Part shown: positions 44,891 to 53,979 of the stretch, in pieces
Layout: every line of letters begins with the position of its first letter
How positions within the stretch are numbered: the stretch's first letter is position 1
NCBI RefSeq assembly: GCF_029051685.1
Contig: NZ_JAACFT010000004.1
Location: 238,755-302,754 of the forward strand
Source: Bradyrhizobium sp. CSA207
GTDB taxonomy: Bacteria > Pseudomonadota > Alphaproteobacteria > Rhizobiales > Xanthobacteraceae
Length of the DNA: 64,000 nt
Reading direction: 5' to 3'
The notes under the pieces: generated by a model
What the model was told of the DNA's origin: nothing
Database searches by the model: none
Seen by the model: only the letters and a program-made list of their open reading frames with translations
Made by a program: the position numbers and the translations under genes

Positions 44891-47800
44891 TCAGCTCTTC
44901 TTCCGCGGACCGCGCTCGGCCGGCGGTTCGCCGCCCTCTGCGGGTGGCGTGGGCGAGGCGGCCGGCTTTTCGCCGCCGCCACCGCCGCTCTTGCGCGCGG
45001 ATTCCTTGATGCCCTGCATGTCACGGGCCTCGCGGATCAGGCCCGGCATTTTGGCGAGACTGCCGCCTTCGACGCCGATATCCGCCAGGAGGGAGTCGAT
45101 CAGCGGCGCCTGCACGCGGTAGCGCAGCGCCGAATCGATCACCTCGTCGGTGGCGCTGCGGCCGCCATTGCCGCCATGGCCGTTGCCGTTGAGGCCGTCG
45201 ACCTGGAGGATACGGATGCCCTCGATCTTCTCCATCGGCTTGACGCTCTCGCGCACGATGCCCTCGATGCGGTCCAAGAGCTTCCTGCGGAACAGCGAGT
45301 AGCGCGCCTGATCGGTCAGCACATTCTCGGCTTCATTGAGCAGCCGCTGCGCCTCCGCCTCCACGGCCGCGCGCACGCGCTCGGCCTCCGCCGTAATCCG
45401 CGTCTCCTCGGCCTGCTTCTCGGCGATGAGGATCTCGACGCTCTTGCGGCGCTTGGCGATTTCGTTCTCGCGCGCGGTGATGACGCGCTCGGTGGCTTCC
45501 GTGGCGCGTATCCGCGCTTCCTCGGCCGAGGCTTTGGCCGCGGATTCCTCCAGCGATTTGGTATGGATCGCGATCGCCTTCTCCATCAGGACGGTCTCGA
45601 CCTCCTTCTCGCGATTGACCTCGAGCTTGCGCAGCTCGCGCTCGCGGCCGATGCGGGCTTCGTCGAGTCCGCGGTCGGAGGAGATGCGGGCACGCTCGAC
45701 CTCCTCGCGTGCGGCAATCTCGGCTTCCTGAAGCGACTGGACGCGAGCGACCTCGAGCTGCTCGATCGAGCGGCGGCGTTCGATCCGCGCCGCCTCCAGC
45801 GCCTGCTCACGCGAGACGTCGGTGGTTTCAACTTCCTTGCGGGCAACGATCTCGGCCTGCTTGACCTGGCGGTCGGCGTCGATCCGCTCGGAGCGCTTGG
45901 TGGAGAGCGCAATGACGCGGTCCTCGTCCGCGATCTCGATCGCCTTCTTCTGCTCGATATTGAGGACTTCGCGCTTCTTGGAGGAGTTGATCCGCTCGGC
46001 CTCGAGCGCGAGGTCCACTCCGATACGCTGGCGCTCGATGGCGTCGCGCCGCTTCAGCTCGGCCGCCTCCAAAGCACCCGTCCGCTCGATTTCGAGCGAC
46101 CGCGTGTCGCGCTCAGCCTGTATGCGCTCGGCCGCGACCGCCTTCTCCTGGGCGATGCGGGCGGCCTCGATCGCTTCGCGCGACGCGATATCGGCTTCCT
46201 CGACAGCGCGGTTGCGCGCGATTTCGAGCGAGCGGACGCGCTCTTCCTGGGCGATACGCGAGGCCTCGGTGGTCTCCCGCGCGGCGATGCCGGCGACCTC
46301 CAGCATCTGGTTGCGTTCGATTTCCAGCTGCCGCGTGTTCTGCTCGGCGGCGATACGCTCGGCGGCGAGGGTCCGCTCGCGGGCGATGCGGGCGGCCTCT
46401 ACGGCACGTTGCGCCTCGATCTCGGCTTCCTGGATGGTGCGGACCTGCTGGATCTCCAGCGCACGCGTGCGCTCGTCGGAGGAGATGCGCTCGACATTGA
46501 CGATCATCGTTTGCGCGATGCGGGCCTTTTCGGTGGCCTCGCGGGCGGCTATCTCGGCTTCCTCGACGGCGCGTGTTCGCTCGATTTCGCGCCGCCGTGT
46601 CTCTTCCTCGTTGGCGATACGGGCGTCTGTGACGGCGCGATCCTGCTGGATACGGGCCTTCTCGATCGCTTCGCGGGCGGCGATCTCGGCTTCCTCGACG
46701 GTGCGCATCCGCTCGATCTCGCGCTGGCGCACCTCGCGCTCCGAGGCGATGCGGCTGGTGTCGATCGAGCGCTGGTTTGCGATCCGGGACGTCTCGATCT
46801 CCTCGCGTGCCAGCAGTTCCTTCTCTTCGATGATGCGGGTGCGCTCGATCTCCCGCTGGCGGGTCTCACGCTCTGAGGCGATGCGGGCTTCCGCGATCGC
46901 CTGGTCGTTGGCGATGCGCGCCTTCTCGATGGTCTCGCGGGCGGAAATTTGCGCCTGCTCGGCCTCGGTCTCGCGCAGCGCCCGCTCGCGGGCGACTTCG
47001 GTGCGTTGCAAGGCGCGCCGCATCTCGATGTCGCGCTCCTGCTCGAGGCGCGCGGTCTCGCTTTCGCGTTCGATCTCGAGGGCTTGCCGCTCGGCCTCCA
47101 AATTGCGGGAGCGGATCTTGATCATCGAATCCTGCTCGATGTCGTTGCGCAGCTTGCGCTTTGCCTCGATGTCCTCCATCAGCCGGGTCAGGCCTTCGGC
47201 GTCGAAGCGGTTCGAGGGGTTGAAGAATTCGAGATCGGTCTGGTCGAGATCGGTGATCGCGACCGATTCCAGCTCGAGTCCGTTCTGGGCCAGGGCCTCC
47301 GCAGCGTTCGCCTTGAGGCGCGCGACATACTCGCCGCGCTGCTCGTGCATCTGCTCCAGGGTCATCTCCGAGGCAACCGAACGGATCGCGGAGATGAATT
47401 TGCCGGCAAGAAGCGCGTGAAGCTGCTCCGGTTCCATGGTGCGGCGGCCGAGCGTGGCGGCGGCGATGGACACCGCTTCGCGGGTCGCCTGGACGCGGAC
47501 ATAGAAATCGGCCTCGATATCGACGCGCATGCGGTCGCGGGTGATCACCGCGTCCTGTTTGGAGCGCACGACGCCCATCGGCAGCACGTTCATGTTGACA
47601 GGCGTGTAGTCGTGGATGAACGGCAGGACGAAGGCGCCGCCATTGATCACGACGCGTTCACCGAGGAAGCCGGTCCGGACGAACGAAGTCTCCTTGGACG
47701 AGCGGTGATAGAGCCAGTTCACGATGTACACCGCGACCACGATCACGACGATCGCGACGATCAGCCAGAGGATCAATTCACCGACCAAAATCCCGGACAT
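44891..47800 (-). CDS. Flotillin/SPFH-like membrane protein with long hendecad coiled coil
   Basis: A 969-residue protein, about twice the usual flotillin length. An N-terminal membrane helix (about residues 8-31, LVGELILWLIVAIVVIVVAVY) precedes an SPFH/band-7 domain (about 40-205). Residues about 230-810 form an almost uninterrupted charged coiled coil with strict 11-residue periodicity. Residues 272-612 are tandem 44-residue units with one 33-residue copy. A second globular segment (about 810-905) precedes a Gly/Pro-rich tail. The ATG at 47800 has AAGGAGGG upstream. Flotillins scaffold membrane microdomains. Its place among hydroxylase genes suggests it organises this pathway at the membrane; that is inference. 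Confidence 0.88.
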   Translation of the reverse strand: MSGILVGELILWLIVAIVVIVVAVYIVNWLYHRSSKETSFVRTGFLGERVVINGGAFVLPFIHDYTPVNMNVLPMGVVRSKQDAVITRDRMRVDIEADFYVRVQATREAVSIAAATLGRRTMEPEQLHALLAGKFISAIRSVASEMTLEQMHEQRGEYVARLKANAAEALAQNGLELESVAITDLDQTDLEFFNPSNRFDAEGLTRLMEDIEAKRKLRNDIEQDSMIKIRSRNLEAERQALEIERESETARLEQERDIEMRRALQRTEVARERALRETEAEQAQISARETIEKARIANDQAIAEARIASERETRQREIERTRIIEEKELLAREEIETSRIANQRSIDTSRIASEREVRQREIERMRTVEEAEIAAREAIEKARIQQDRAVTDARIANEEETRRREIERTRAVEEAEIAAREATEKARIAQTMIVNVERISSDERTRALEIQQVRTIQEAEIEAQRAVEAARIARERTLAAERIAAEQNTRQLEIERNQMLEVAGIAARETTEASRIAQEERVRSLEIARNRAVEEADIASREAIEAARIAQEKAVAAERIQAERDTRSLEIERTGALEAAELKRRDAIERQRIGVDLALEAERINSSKKREVLNIEQKKAIEIADEDRVIALSTKRSERIDADRQVKQAEIVARKEVETTDVSREQALEAARIERRRSIEQLEVARVQSLQEAEIAAREEVERARISSDRGLDEARIGRERELRKLEVNREKEVETVLMEKAIAIHTKSLEESAAKASAEEARIRATEATERVITARENEIAKRRKSVEILIAEKQAEETRITAEAERVRAAVEAEAQRLLNEAENVLTDQARYSLFRRKLLDRIEGIVRESVKPMEKIEGIRILQVDGLNGNGHGGNGGRSATDEVIDSALRYRVQAPLIDSLLADIGVEGGSLAKMPGLIREARDMQGIKESARKSGGGGGEKPAASPTPPAEGGEPPAERGPRKKS
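45965..46987 (-). repeat. Tandem 132-bp coding repeats (44-residue units)
   Basis: Seven 132-bp units and one 99-bp unit inside the flotillin-like gene. Protein units begin at residues 272, 316, 360, 404, 448, 492 (33 residues), 525 and 569. Each 44-residue unit is four hendecads, with phase markers such as REIERTR, AEIAARE, ARIAQ and ERIA. The copies have diverged at DNA level, so the expansion is not recent. Confidence 0.8.
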
Positions 47801-47825
47801 GTTTCCCTCCTTCAACCTTCCGGCG

Positions 47826-48659
47826 TTATCGCGCGCCGATCGCCTTGAATTTGCGCACCTGCTCCGTCAGCGCCCGTTCGACCGGTAGGCGCTCCATCGA
47901 GGAGGCGCCATAAAAGCCGTGGCAATGACGGGTGCTTTTCATGATGAAGTCAGCATCGTCGGGGTCGGCGATCGGGCCGCCATGGGCGAGCACCAGAATG
48001 TCCGGATTGACGCTGAGCGCGGCAGCGGCCCAGGTGTCGATGTGGGCCGGGCAGTCGTTCAGTCTGGGCGCCGTCTGCGCACCGATCGTGCCGCCGGTCG
48101 TGAGCCCCAGATGGCAGACGATGATGTCAGCACCGGCGATCGCCATCGCGGCGGCTTCCTTCTCGCTGAAGACGTAGGGCGTCGTCAGCAGATCCTTCTC
48201 GCGCGCCTTGGCGATCATGTCGATCTCGAGCGCATAGGACATGCCGGTCTCCTCGAGATTGGCCCGGAAGACGCCATCGATCAGGCCGACGGTCGGGAAG
48301 TTCTGCACGCCGGCAAAGCCGAGCGCCTTGAGCTGGTCGAGAAAGACGTCCATGTCGCGGAATGGATCGGTGCCGTTGACGCCCGCGAGCACCGGCGTCT
48401 TGGCGACGACGGGCAGGACCTCGCCGGCCATCTCGAGCACGATGGCGTTGGCGTCGCCATAGGGCATCAGGCCTGCGAGCGAGCCGCGCCCGGCCATGCG
48501 GTAGCGGCCGGAATTGTAGATAACGATGAGGTCGACGCCGCCGGCCTCCTCGCATTTGGCGGATAGACCTGTACCGGCGCCGCCGCCGACGATCGGCTCG
48601 CCGCGCTTTGCCATGTCGCGGAACCGTCTCAGGAGTGCTGCGCGCTCAAACCGGGCCAT
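47826..48659 (-). CDS. TIM-barrel PEP-hydrolase-like protein (Tm-1 C-terminal domain homologue)
   Basis: A 277-residue TIM-barrel protein of the phosphoenolpyruvate hydrolase-like family. Family segments are [42 protein letters not shown] and [11 protein letters not shown]. In the tomato resistance protein Tm-1 and in fungi this domain is fused behind a UPF0261 domain. Here the partner UPF0261 domain is encoded by the gene immediately upstream (48663-50879), 3 nt away. The chemistry is unproven. Confidence 0.88.
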   Translation of the reverse strand: MARFERAALLRRFRDMAKRGEPIVGGGAGTGLSAKCEEAGGVDLIVIYNSGRYRMAGRGSLAGLMPYGDANAIVLEMAGEVLPVVAKTPVLAGVNGTDPFRDMDVFLDQLKALGFAGVQNFPTVGLIDGVFRANLEETGMSYALEIDMIAKAREKDLLTTPYVFSEKEAAAMAIAGADIIVCHLGLTTGGTIGAQTAPRLNDCPAHIDTWAAAALSVNPDILVLAHGGPIADPDDADFIMKSTRHCHGFYGASSMERLPVERALTEQVRKFKAIGAR

Positions 48660-48662
48660 CGG

Positions 48663-50879
48663 TCACCTCGCTAGTCTCCGGCGCGCCCCGGCGCGGCCGA
48701 ACAGGGTTCGGAAGGCGCCGACAATGGTGGAGGCGAACTCGGGATCGTTGATGTTCTGTTTGACGCGGATGAGCTGGCGGCTGCCGGTCTGTCGCACCGT
48801 GCGGTCCAGCGCGCGGAACAAGGCGGCGTCGGCCTCCGGGTCCCAGAACGGCTGGCGCGGTGCATCGAGTGCGGAGACGCCGCCCTCAGGCAGGAAGAAA
48901 CGGACCGGCCCGTCCATCTGGTTGAGGCGCTCGCCGATCCAGCGGCCCATGCGCTCGTTCTCCTCCGCCGTGGTCCGCATCAACGTGACCTGCGGATTGT
49001 GGACGTGGAATTTGCGTCCGCGGTAGCGCTCGGGGATGGTCTCGGGTGGGCCGAAATTGACCATGTCGAGCGCACCGACAGATCCGACATAGGGCACGCG
49101 GGTGCGGATGATGGCGCCGAACCGGTCTTCAGTTGCCGGAAACGCGCCGCCCATCAGGAGGTCGCAAATTTCGGTCGTGGTCAGGTCGACGACGCCTGCG
49201 ATCTGGCCGGAGTCGACGAGTTTTTCCATCGAACGCCCGCCGACGCCGGTGGCGTGGAAGACAAGGCATTCGAACTCCTCACGCAGGTCCGCCGCGATCT
49301 TCTGCACGGCCGGCGTCGTAACGCCGAACATGGTGATGCCGATCGACGGCAGGCCGGTGGCCGCAGTCCGGTCCCTGGCTTCGCGCTGGTCGAGGCGCGC
49401 CTTCGCCATGCCAGCGATTGCGTTGGCGCCGTTCGACAGCACCGCGCGCGAGATCGAGTTGAGTCCTTGCACGTCCGTGACCGAATACATCATGGCGATG
49501 TCGGCAGGGCCGACATAGGGTCCGACGTCGCCGGAGGCGACAGAGGAGACGATCAGCTTGGGCACGCCGACGGGCAGGATACGCATGCCCGGCGCGACCA
49601 GCGACGCCGCGCCCGAGCCGCCCGCCGAGATTATCGCGGCGACATTGCCCTGGCGCCGCAGCCAGTTGGCAAACGCGTCCGCCATCGCCGTCACGGCGGC
49701 GCCGCGATCGGCACCGAACACGGCTGAGCCGCCGCGCCCGTGATTGAGGGCGATTTCCTGCGCGGAGACGTCGCAGCTGGCCTGCTTGCCGCTGGTGGAG
49801 ACGTCGACGAGGCGCGTGCGCAGACCGCTGCCGGCAATGATGTCGCGTATGAAGCGGAGCTCGGCCCCCTTGGTGTCGAGTGTGCCGACGACCAGCACGA
49901 CCGGTGGCCCGGACGGCTGTGACGTCGCCGGCTCGCGCTTGCGCCGCGCGCTGTCGTCGAGGCGAGCGACCTGCGTCGAGAGCGTGCGGGCCGCCGCCTC
50001 GATCCGGGCGATCGGGGCGGGTTGCGACCAGCGTGTCGGCGGTGTCGGGTTGGAGATGTAGATCCGAATTGGGCCGCTCGGCCGCGCAGGCTTCGGCGTG
50101 GCCTTCACGTCGGTCCCCGCCGCGGGTACGTCGAGATCAGGCGTAAGCTCGGCGTGCAGCCCGACGCCCAGCAGGCGTTGCTGCAGCTCGCGGTCGGCGG
50201 CAAGCCGCATCGAGTCGATGATGCGGTTGATGCGTCCGTTGACCATGATCGCGACATTGCGCGAGACCGTCGTCGCTACGCCGATGTTCTGCTCGATCAC
50301 GAGCACGGCCATGTCGCCGTCCTCACCGAGTCGCAGCAACATCTCTTCGACCTGGGCGACGATGACGGGTGCAAGCCCCTCGGTCGGTTCATCCATGATC
50401 AGAAGATGCGGGTTGGTCAGGAGCGCGCGCGAGATGGCGAGCATCTGCTGCTCGCCGCCGGAGAGCTGGCCGCCGCCATGGTCTTTCCGCTCGGCGAGCC
50501 GCGGAAACGTCTCGTAGATGCGCTCGACAGTCCAGGCGCCTGGCCGCATGCCGCCGGCAAGCCGCAAATGTTCGTCGACGCTGAGCGAGCGCCAGAGCCG
50601 GCGTCCTTGCGGCACGTAGCCGACGCCGAGGCGGGCGATATGGGCCGGCGGCCGCCGGGTGATGTCCTCGCCGCGAACACGGATGGAACCGCCGCTCACC
50701 GGCACCAGGCCCATGATCGCCTTGCACAGCGTGGTCTTGCCCATGCCGTTGCGGCCGACGACGGAGAACACACCGGTATCGAGCGAAAGGTCGACGCCTT
50801 GCAGCGCATGCGAATGGCCGTAATAGACGTCGAGGCCCCGGATATCGAGCGCGGCTGCGGCACGGCGGACCTCATTCAT
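48663..50879 (-). CDS. Fusion: LivF-type ABC ATPase plus Tm-1-like ATP-binding (UPF0261) domain
   Basis: A 738-residue protein. Residues 1-240 are a complete branched-chain-amino-acid-type ATPase (LivF): Walker A GRNGMGKTT (42-50), signature LSGGE (139-143), Walker B IMDEP and the VIEQN switch usual for LivF. A low-complexity linker (about 245-325) leads to a UPF0261/Tm-1-like domain from residue 327 (VVLVVGTLDTKGAE) to the end, including the ISAGGSGAASLVAPGMRILP region. No stop codon or internal ribosome site separates them. It supplies the second ATPase to the LivKHMG importer and ties it to the TIM-barrel partner downstream. Confidence 0.9.
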   Translation of the reverse strand: MNEVRRAAAALDIRGLDVYYGHSHALQGVDLSLDTGVFSVVGRNGMGKTTLCKAIMGLVPVSGGSIRVRGEDITRRPPAHIARLGVGYVPQGRRLWRSLSVDEHLRLAGGMRPGAWTVERIYETFPRLAERKDHGGGQLSGGEQQMLAISRALLTNPHLLIMDEPTEGLAPVIVAQVEEMLLRLGEDGDMAVLVIEQNIGVATTVSRNVAIMVNGRINRIIDSMRLAADRELQQRLLGVGLHAELTPDLDVPAAGTDVKATPKPARPSGPIRIYISNPTPPTRWSQPAPIARIEAAARTLSTQVARLDDSARRKREPATSQPSGPPVVLVVGTLDTKGAELRFIRDIIAGSGLRTRLVDVSTSGKQASCDVSAQEIALNHGRGGSAVFGADRGAAVTAMADAFANWLRRQGNVAAIISAGGSGAASLVAPGMRILPVGVPKLIVSSVASGDVGPYVGPADIAMMYSVTDVQGLNSISRAVLSNGANAIAGMAKARLDQREARDRTAATGLPSIGITMFGVTTPAVQKIAADLREEFECLVFHATGVGGRSMEKLVDSGQIAGVVDLTTTEICDLLMGGAFPATEDRFGAIIRTRVPYVGSVGALDMVNFGPPETIPERYRGRKFHVHNPQVTLMRTTAEENERMGRWIGERLNQMDGPVRFFLPEGGVSALDAPRQPFWDPEADAALFRALDRTVRQTGSRQLIRVKQNINDPEFASTIVGAFRTLFGRAGARRRLAR

Positions 50880-51654
50880 GGCCGCCTCCGAGATAAAGCT
50901 CCTGCACCTCGGGATCGGACTCGATCTCCTGCGGCAGCCCTTCCTTGAAGATGCGGCCGTTGTGCATCATCGTGACGCTCTCGACCACGCGCAGCGCCAC
51001 GTCCATGTCGTGCTCGATGATGATGTATCCGATATGCGCCGGGAGCGAGGTCAGGATCTCGACCAGCTCCTGCCGTTCGGTCGGCGAGAGGCCAGCGGCC
51101 GGCTCGTCGAACAGCACGAAGCGCGGCGCGCCGGCGAGCGCCAGCGCGATCTCGAGCTGGCGCTGCTGGCCATGGGCGAGCTCGGCGACGGGCTGGTCCT
51201 TCACGCCCGCGAGATGGACGGCCTGCACGAGATTGTCGGCCGCATGCATCAGCGCGTCGTTCTGCCCGGGACGCAGGAACGAAAAACGCCCACGCGAGAC
51301 GCCGCGGCAGGCGAGATAAACATTGTCCTGCACGGTGAGGCCGGGAAACAGAGCGGAGATCTGATAGGTCCGCCTGAGGCCGCGGCGGATGCGTTCATAG
51401 GGTGGGAAGTGGGTGACGTCTTCGCCGAAGAAACGGATGGTGCCGGAGGAGGGCGGAAAGTCGCCGGTGATGCAATTGAACAGCGTGGTCTTGCCTGCAC
51501 CGTTGGAGCCGAGCACCGCACGCCGCTCGCCCGGCCGAACGGTGATGGTGACGTCGGTCAGCGCCGCCAGCGCGCCGAACAGCCGCGTCACGCCGCGCAA
51601 TTCCAGCGCGGCTCCGGCGCCGACCGCCGAGAGGCGTTGCGCGACGCTATCCAT
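50872..51654 (-). CDS. livG: Branched-chain amino acid-type ABC ATPase, LivG
   Basis: A 260-residue ATPase. Walker A is GSNGAGKTT; the signature is LAHGQ in place of LSGGQ, as is typical of LivG; Walker B is FVLFDEP; and the switch is IIEHDMDV. The ATG at 51654 overlaps the livM end by 8 nt, and its own stop overlaps the start of the LivF-UPF0261 fusion. Together the two ATPases drive the LivH/LivM channel. Confidence 0.92.
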   Translation of the reverse strand: MDSVAQRLSAVGAGAALELRGVTRLFGALAALTDVTITVRPGERRAVLGSNGAGKTTLFNCITGDFPPSSGTIRFFGEDVTHFPPYERIRRGLRRTYQISALFPGLTVQDNVYLACRGVSRGRFSFLRPGQNDALMHAADNLVQAVHLAGVKDQPVAELAHGQQRQLEIALALAGAPRFVLFDEPAAGLSPTERQELVEILTSLPAHIGYIIIEHDMDVALRVVESVTMMHNGRIFKEGLPQEIESDPEVQELYLGGGHE

Positions 51655-52732
51655 GGCCGCGTCCTCCTCCGCCTGCGCGGTTCGCAGCAGGTCGCTGGCT
51701 CTGGCGCCAGCGTTGCCACAGGCCGATAACGCCGTCCGACGACCAGAACACGATGGCAAGGAAGCCGAGACCGATCAGCAGCCGGAAGCGGTTGCCGTCG
51801 AGTCCTATCTTGACCAGGAAGTCGAGTGCGAAGGTCCGCAGCAGGACGAAGATCAGTGCGCCGATGTAAGGGCCAATAGGCCGCGTGATGCCGCCGACGA
51901 CGGCAATGATGAGAACATCGATGCAGGCGCCAACGCTGACCGAGCCCGGCGAAATCTGGCGGTAGTTCCAGACTTGGAGCACGCCGGCGAGCGCCGCGAT
52001 GAAGGAGGCGACCGCATAGGCCGCGACGCGGTGCGCGTTGACGTTGAAGCCGAGCGCCGCCATGCGGCGCGGATTGTCACGGACGCCCTGGAGCGCCAGA
52101 CCGAATGGCGCGCGGGAGACGTATTCGACGGCGAAGTAGCAGAGCGCGGCGACGGCGAGCACGATATAATAGAACGGAATATCGGCGCGCCAGTCGACAC
52201 CCCAGAAATGCGGCGTAGCGACGGTGTTGATCCCGGTGTGACCGTTGAAGATCGCCCAATTCTGGTTGGTGAAGTAATAAAATGCCGCGCCGATCGCGAG
52301 CGTGATCATGATGGTATAGATGCCCTCAGTGCGCACCGCGAGCGCGCCGCCGAACGTGCCGAAGATCGTCGCAAGCGCGAGCGCCATCGGCACGGCCAGC
52401 CACCACGGCCAGCCCAGGCTGATATTGGCATTGCCGCTGACGCCGAATACTGCGACCATGTAGGCCGCAAAGCCCGCGATAGTGAGCTGCATCAGGCTGA
52501 CCATGCCGGCATAGCCGGCCAGCAGCATCAGGCTCAGCGCCATGGTACCGAGGATCAAGGTCGTCGCAAAGATCTCGATCAGGAAGAAACCGTTGGCGAT
52601 CAGCGGCATGATCAGGAGGATGACCGCCACGATCCAGGCCGCTGGATTGTTGATCTCCGGCCATCCGCGCAGAGCCGGGCGCTGCGCTGTAGCGGGGCGG
52701 ACCTGAACGCGGGCATCGTGGGTGACGGACAT
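51647..52732 (-). CDS. livM: Branched-chain amino acid-type ABC permease, LivM
   Basis: A 361-residue inner-membrane permease. The hydrophobic spans and the motif LGTMALSLMLLAGYAGMVSLMQ mark LivM proteins. The segment GVRDNPRRMAALGFNVNAHR is the cytoplasmic loop that docks the ATPases. A soluble N-terminal tail of about 30 residues precedes the first span. The ATG at 52732 is 1 nt before the livH stop region. Confidence 0.92.
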   Translation of the reverse strand: MSVTHDARVQVRPATAQRPALRGWPEINNPAAWIVAVILLIMPLIANGFFLIEIFATTLILGTMALSLMLLAGYAGMVSLMQLTIAGFAAYMVAVFGVSGNANISLGWPWWLAVPMALALATIFGTFGGALAVRTEGIYTIMITLAIGAAFYYFTNQNWAIFNGHTGINTVATPHFWGVDWRADIPFYYIVLAVAALCYFAVEYVSRAPFGLALQGVRDNPRRMAALGFNVNAHRVAAYAVASFIAALAGVLQVWNYRQISPGSVSVGACIDVLIIAVVGGITRPIGPYIGALIFVLLRTFALDFLVKIGLDGNRFRLLIGLGFLAIVFWSSDGVIGLWQRWRQSQRPAANRAGGGGRGHG

Positions 52733-52733
52733 C

Positions 52734-53744
52734 TCAGCGCCTCGCAAGCAGGCCCTGCGGCCGTAGCGCCAGCACCACCACCATGATCAGGAACGTCACG
52801 ACGATTGCGTAGGTCGGGATATAGACAGAGCCGAGTTGCTCGGCGAGGCCGATGATCAGCGCGCCGAGTGCCGCGCCCGGGATCGAGCCCATGCCGCCGA
52901 CGATCACGACCACGAGGGACGCGAGCAGGAAGCGGATGTCCTCGCCGGGTGACAGCGACTGGAAGGTTCCGCCGACCACGCCGGCGATGCCGGCCAGCCC
53001 GGCGCCGAGTGCAAAGACGAGGACGAACACGACCTGGATGCGTACACCGGTCGCAGCGAGGATGTCGCGGTCATCGACGCCGGCGCGGATGATCATGCCC
53101 ATGCGCGTTCGGTTGAGCGCTAGCCACATCGCGATACCGATCACCGCGGAGGCGGCGAAGATCACGAGCCGCACCAGGGGATAGCGCAGATAGACTGGTT
53201 CGCCGGAGGATTTGATAGCGGTGATCAGCGGCAGCTCGATCGGGCCGATCAGCCAGTTCGGGGTCTGGATCTGATAGAAGTCGCCGCCGCAAGCCCACAG
53301 CATCAGATCGGCAAACACGATCGACAGCCCGATCGTGACCATGGTCTGGCGCAGGTCCTGGCCCTCCATGCGGCGGAACACGATGACCTGAAGCAGGACA
53401 CCGACCAGCGCGGTCAGGATGAAGGCGATAATGAAGCTGAGGATCCACGATCCGGTCGAGGCGCTGATGGCGTAGCCGATATAGCCGCCGAACAGATAGA
53501 GCGATCCGTGCGCGAGGTTGACGTTGCGCATCAATCCGAAGATCAGCGTGAACCCGCTGGCAACCAGGAAGTAGAGCCCGCCGAGCGTGATGCCGTTGAA
53601 CACGGCATTGAGGAACACCCGCTTGCGGCCGATCGCGTCTTCAAGGCCGGGCGGCCATACCGCGAAGATGAGCCAAAGCGCAAGCGCGACCGCGATGATC
53701 ACGATGAGCGCCCAGGCTGGATGGCGTTCGACGAAGCGCGTCAC
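52734..53744 (-). CDS. livH: Branched-chain amino acid-type ABC permease, LivH
   Basis: An inner-membrane permease of about 336 residues. The LivH signature is FLNAVFNGITLGGLYFLVASGFTLIFGLMRNVNLAHGSLYL, followed by the usual eight or so spans, and the C-terminus is VLALRPQGLLARR. The start is uncertain: I prefer GTG at 53744, which has GGAG upstream and gives a short basic N-terminus (VTRFVERHPAW). A longer frame to 53924 adds 60 residues without family similarity. Confidence 0.88.
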   Translation of the reverse strand: MTRFVERHPAWALIVIIAVALALWLIFAVWPPGLEDAIGRKRVFLNAVFNGITLGGLYFLVASGFTLIFGLMRNVNLAHGSLYLFGGYIGYAISASTGSWILSFIIAFILTALVGVLLQVIVFRRMEGQDLRQTMVTIGLSIVFADLMLWACGGDFYQIQTPNWLIGPIELPLITAIKSSGEPVYLRYPLVRLVIFAASAVIGIAMWLALNRTRMGMIIRAGVDDRDILAATGVRIQVVFVLVFALGAGLAGIAGVVGGTFQSLSPGEDIRFLLASLVVVIVGGMGSIPGAALGALIIGLAEQLGSVYIPTYAIVVTFLIMVVVLALRPQGLLARR

Positions 53745-53979
53745 GATAGCCGCTCCGTGCTGGCCTCGCTCTGCAAGCGGGAGCAGGGAGAGGTGAGGCG
53801 GCAGCGACCTTGCTCGACGTCGTGCTTCGAATACAGCTCGGACAAGCCCGTGCAGGCTGCATGCCTCGCCATGGACGTGAGTCCTCCCAGGACTTGACGA
53901 TGCTCTTTTGGTATCGCCTTCCACACATTCTAGCGAGAGCGAGGTTGGTGTATTTGACCGTCAGTATCTTTTCGCGCTG

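Noticed and set aside
45822..47420. Long plus-strand open frame (532 codons) opposite the flotillin-like gene
   Set aside because: It is the mirror of the GC-rich coiled-coil repeats; its translation is Ser/Arg/Ala low complexity with no family pattern or ribosome site.
51413..52786. Plus-strand open frame of 457 codons opposite livG/livM
   Set aside because: Shadow of well-supported transporter genes; the product is Asp/Arg/Glu-rich without recognisable domains.
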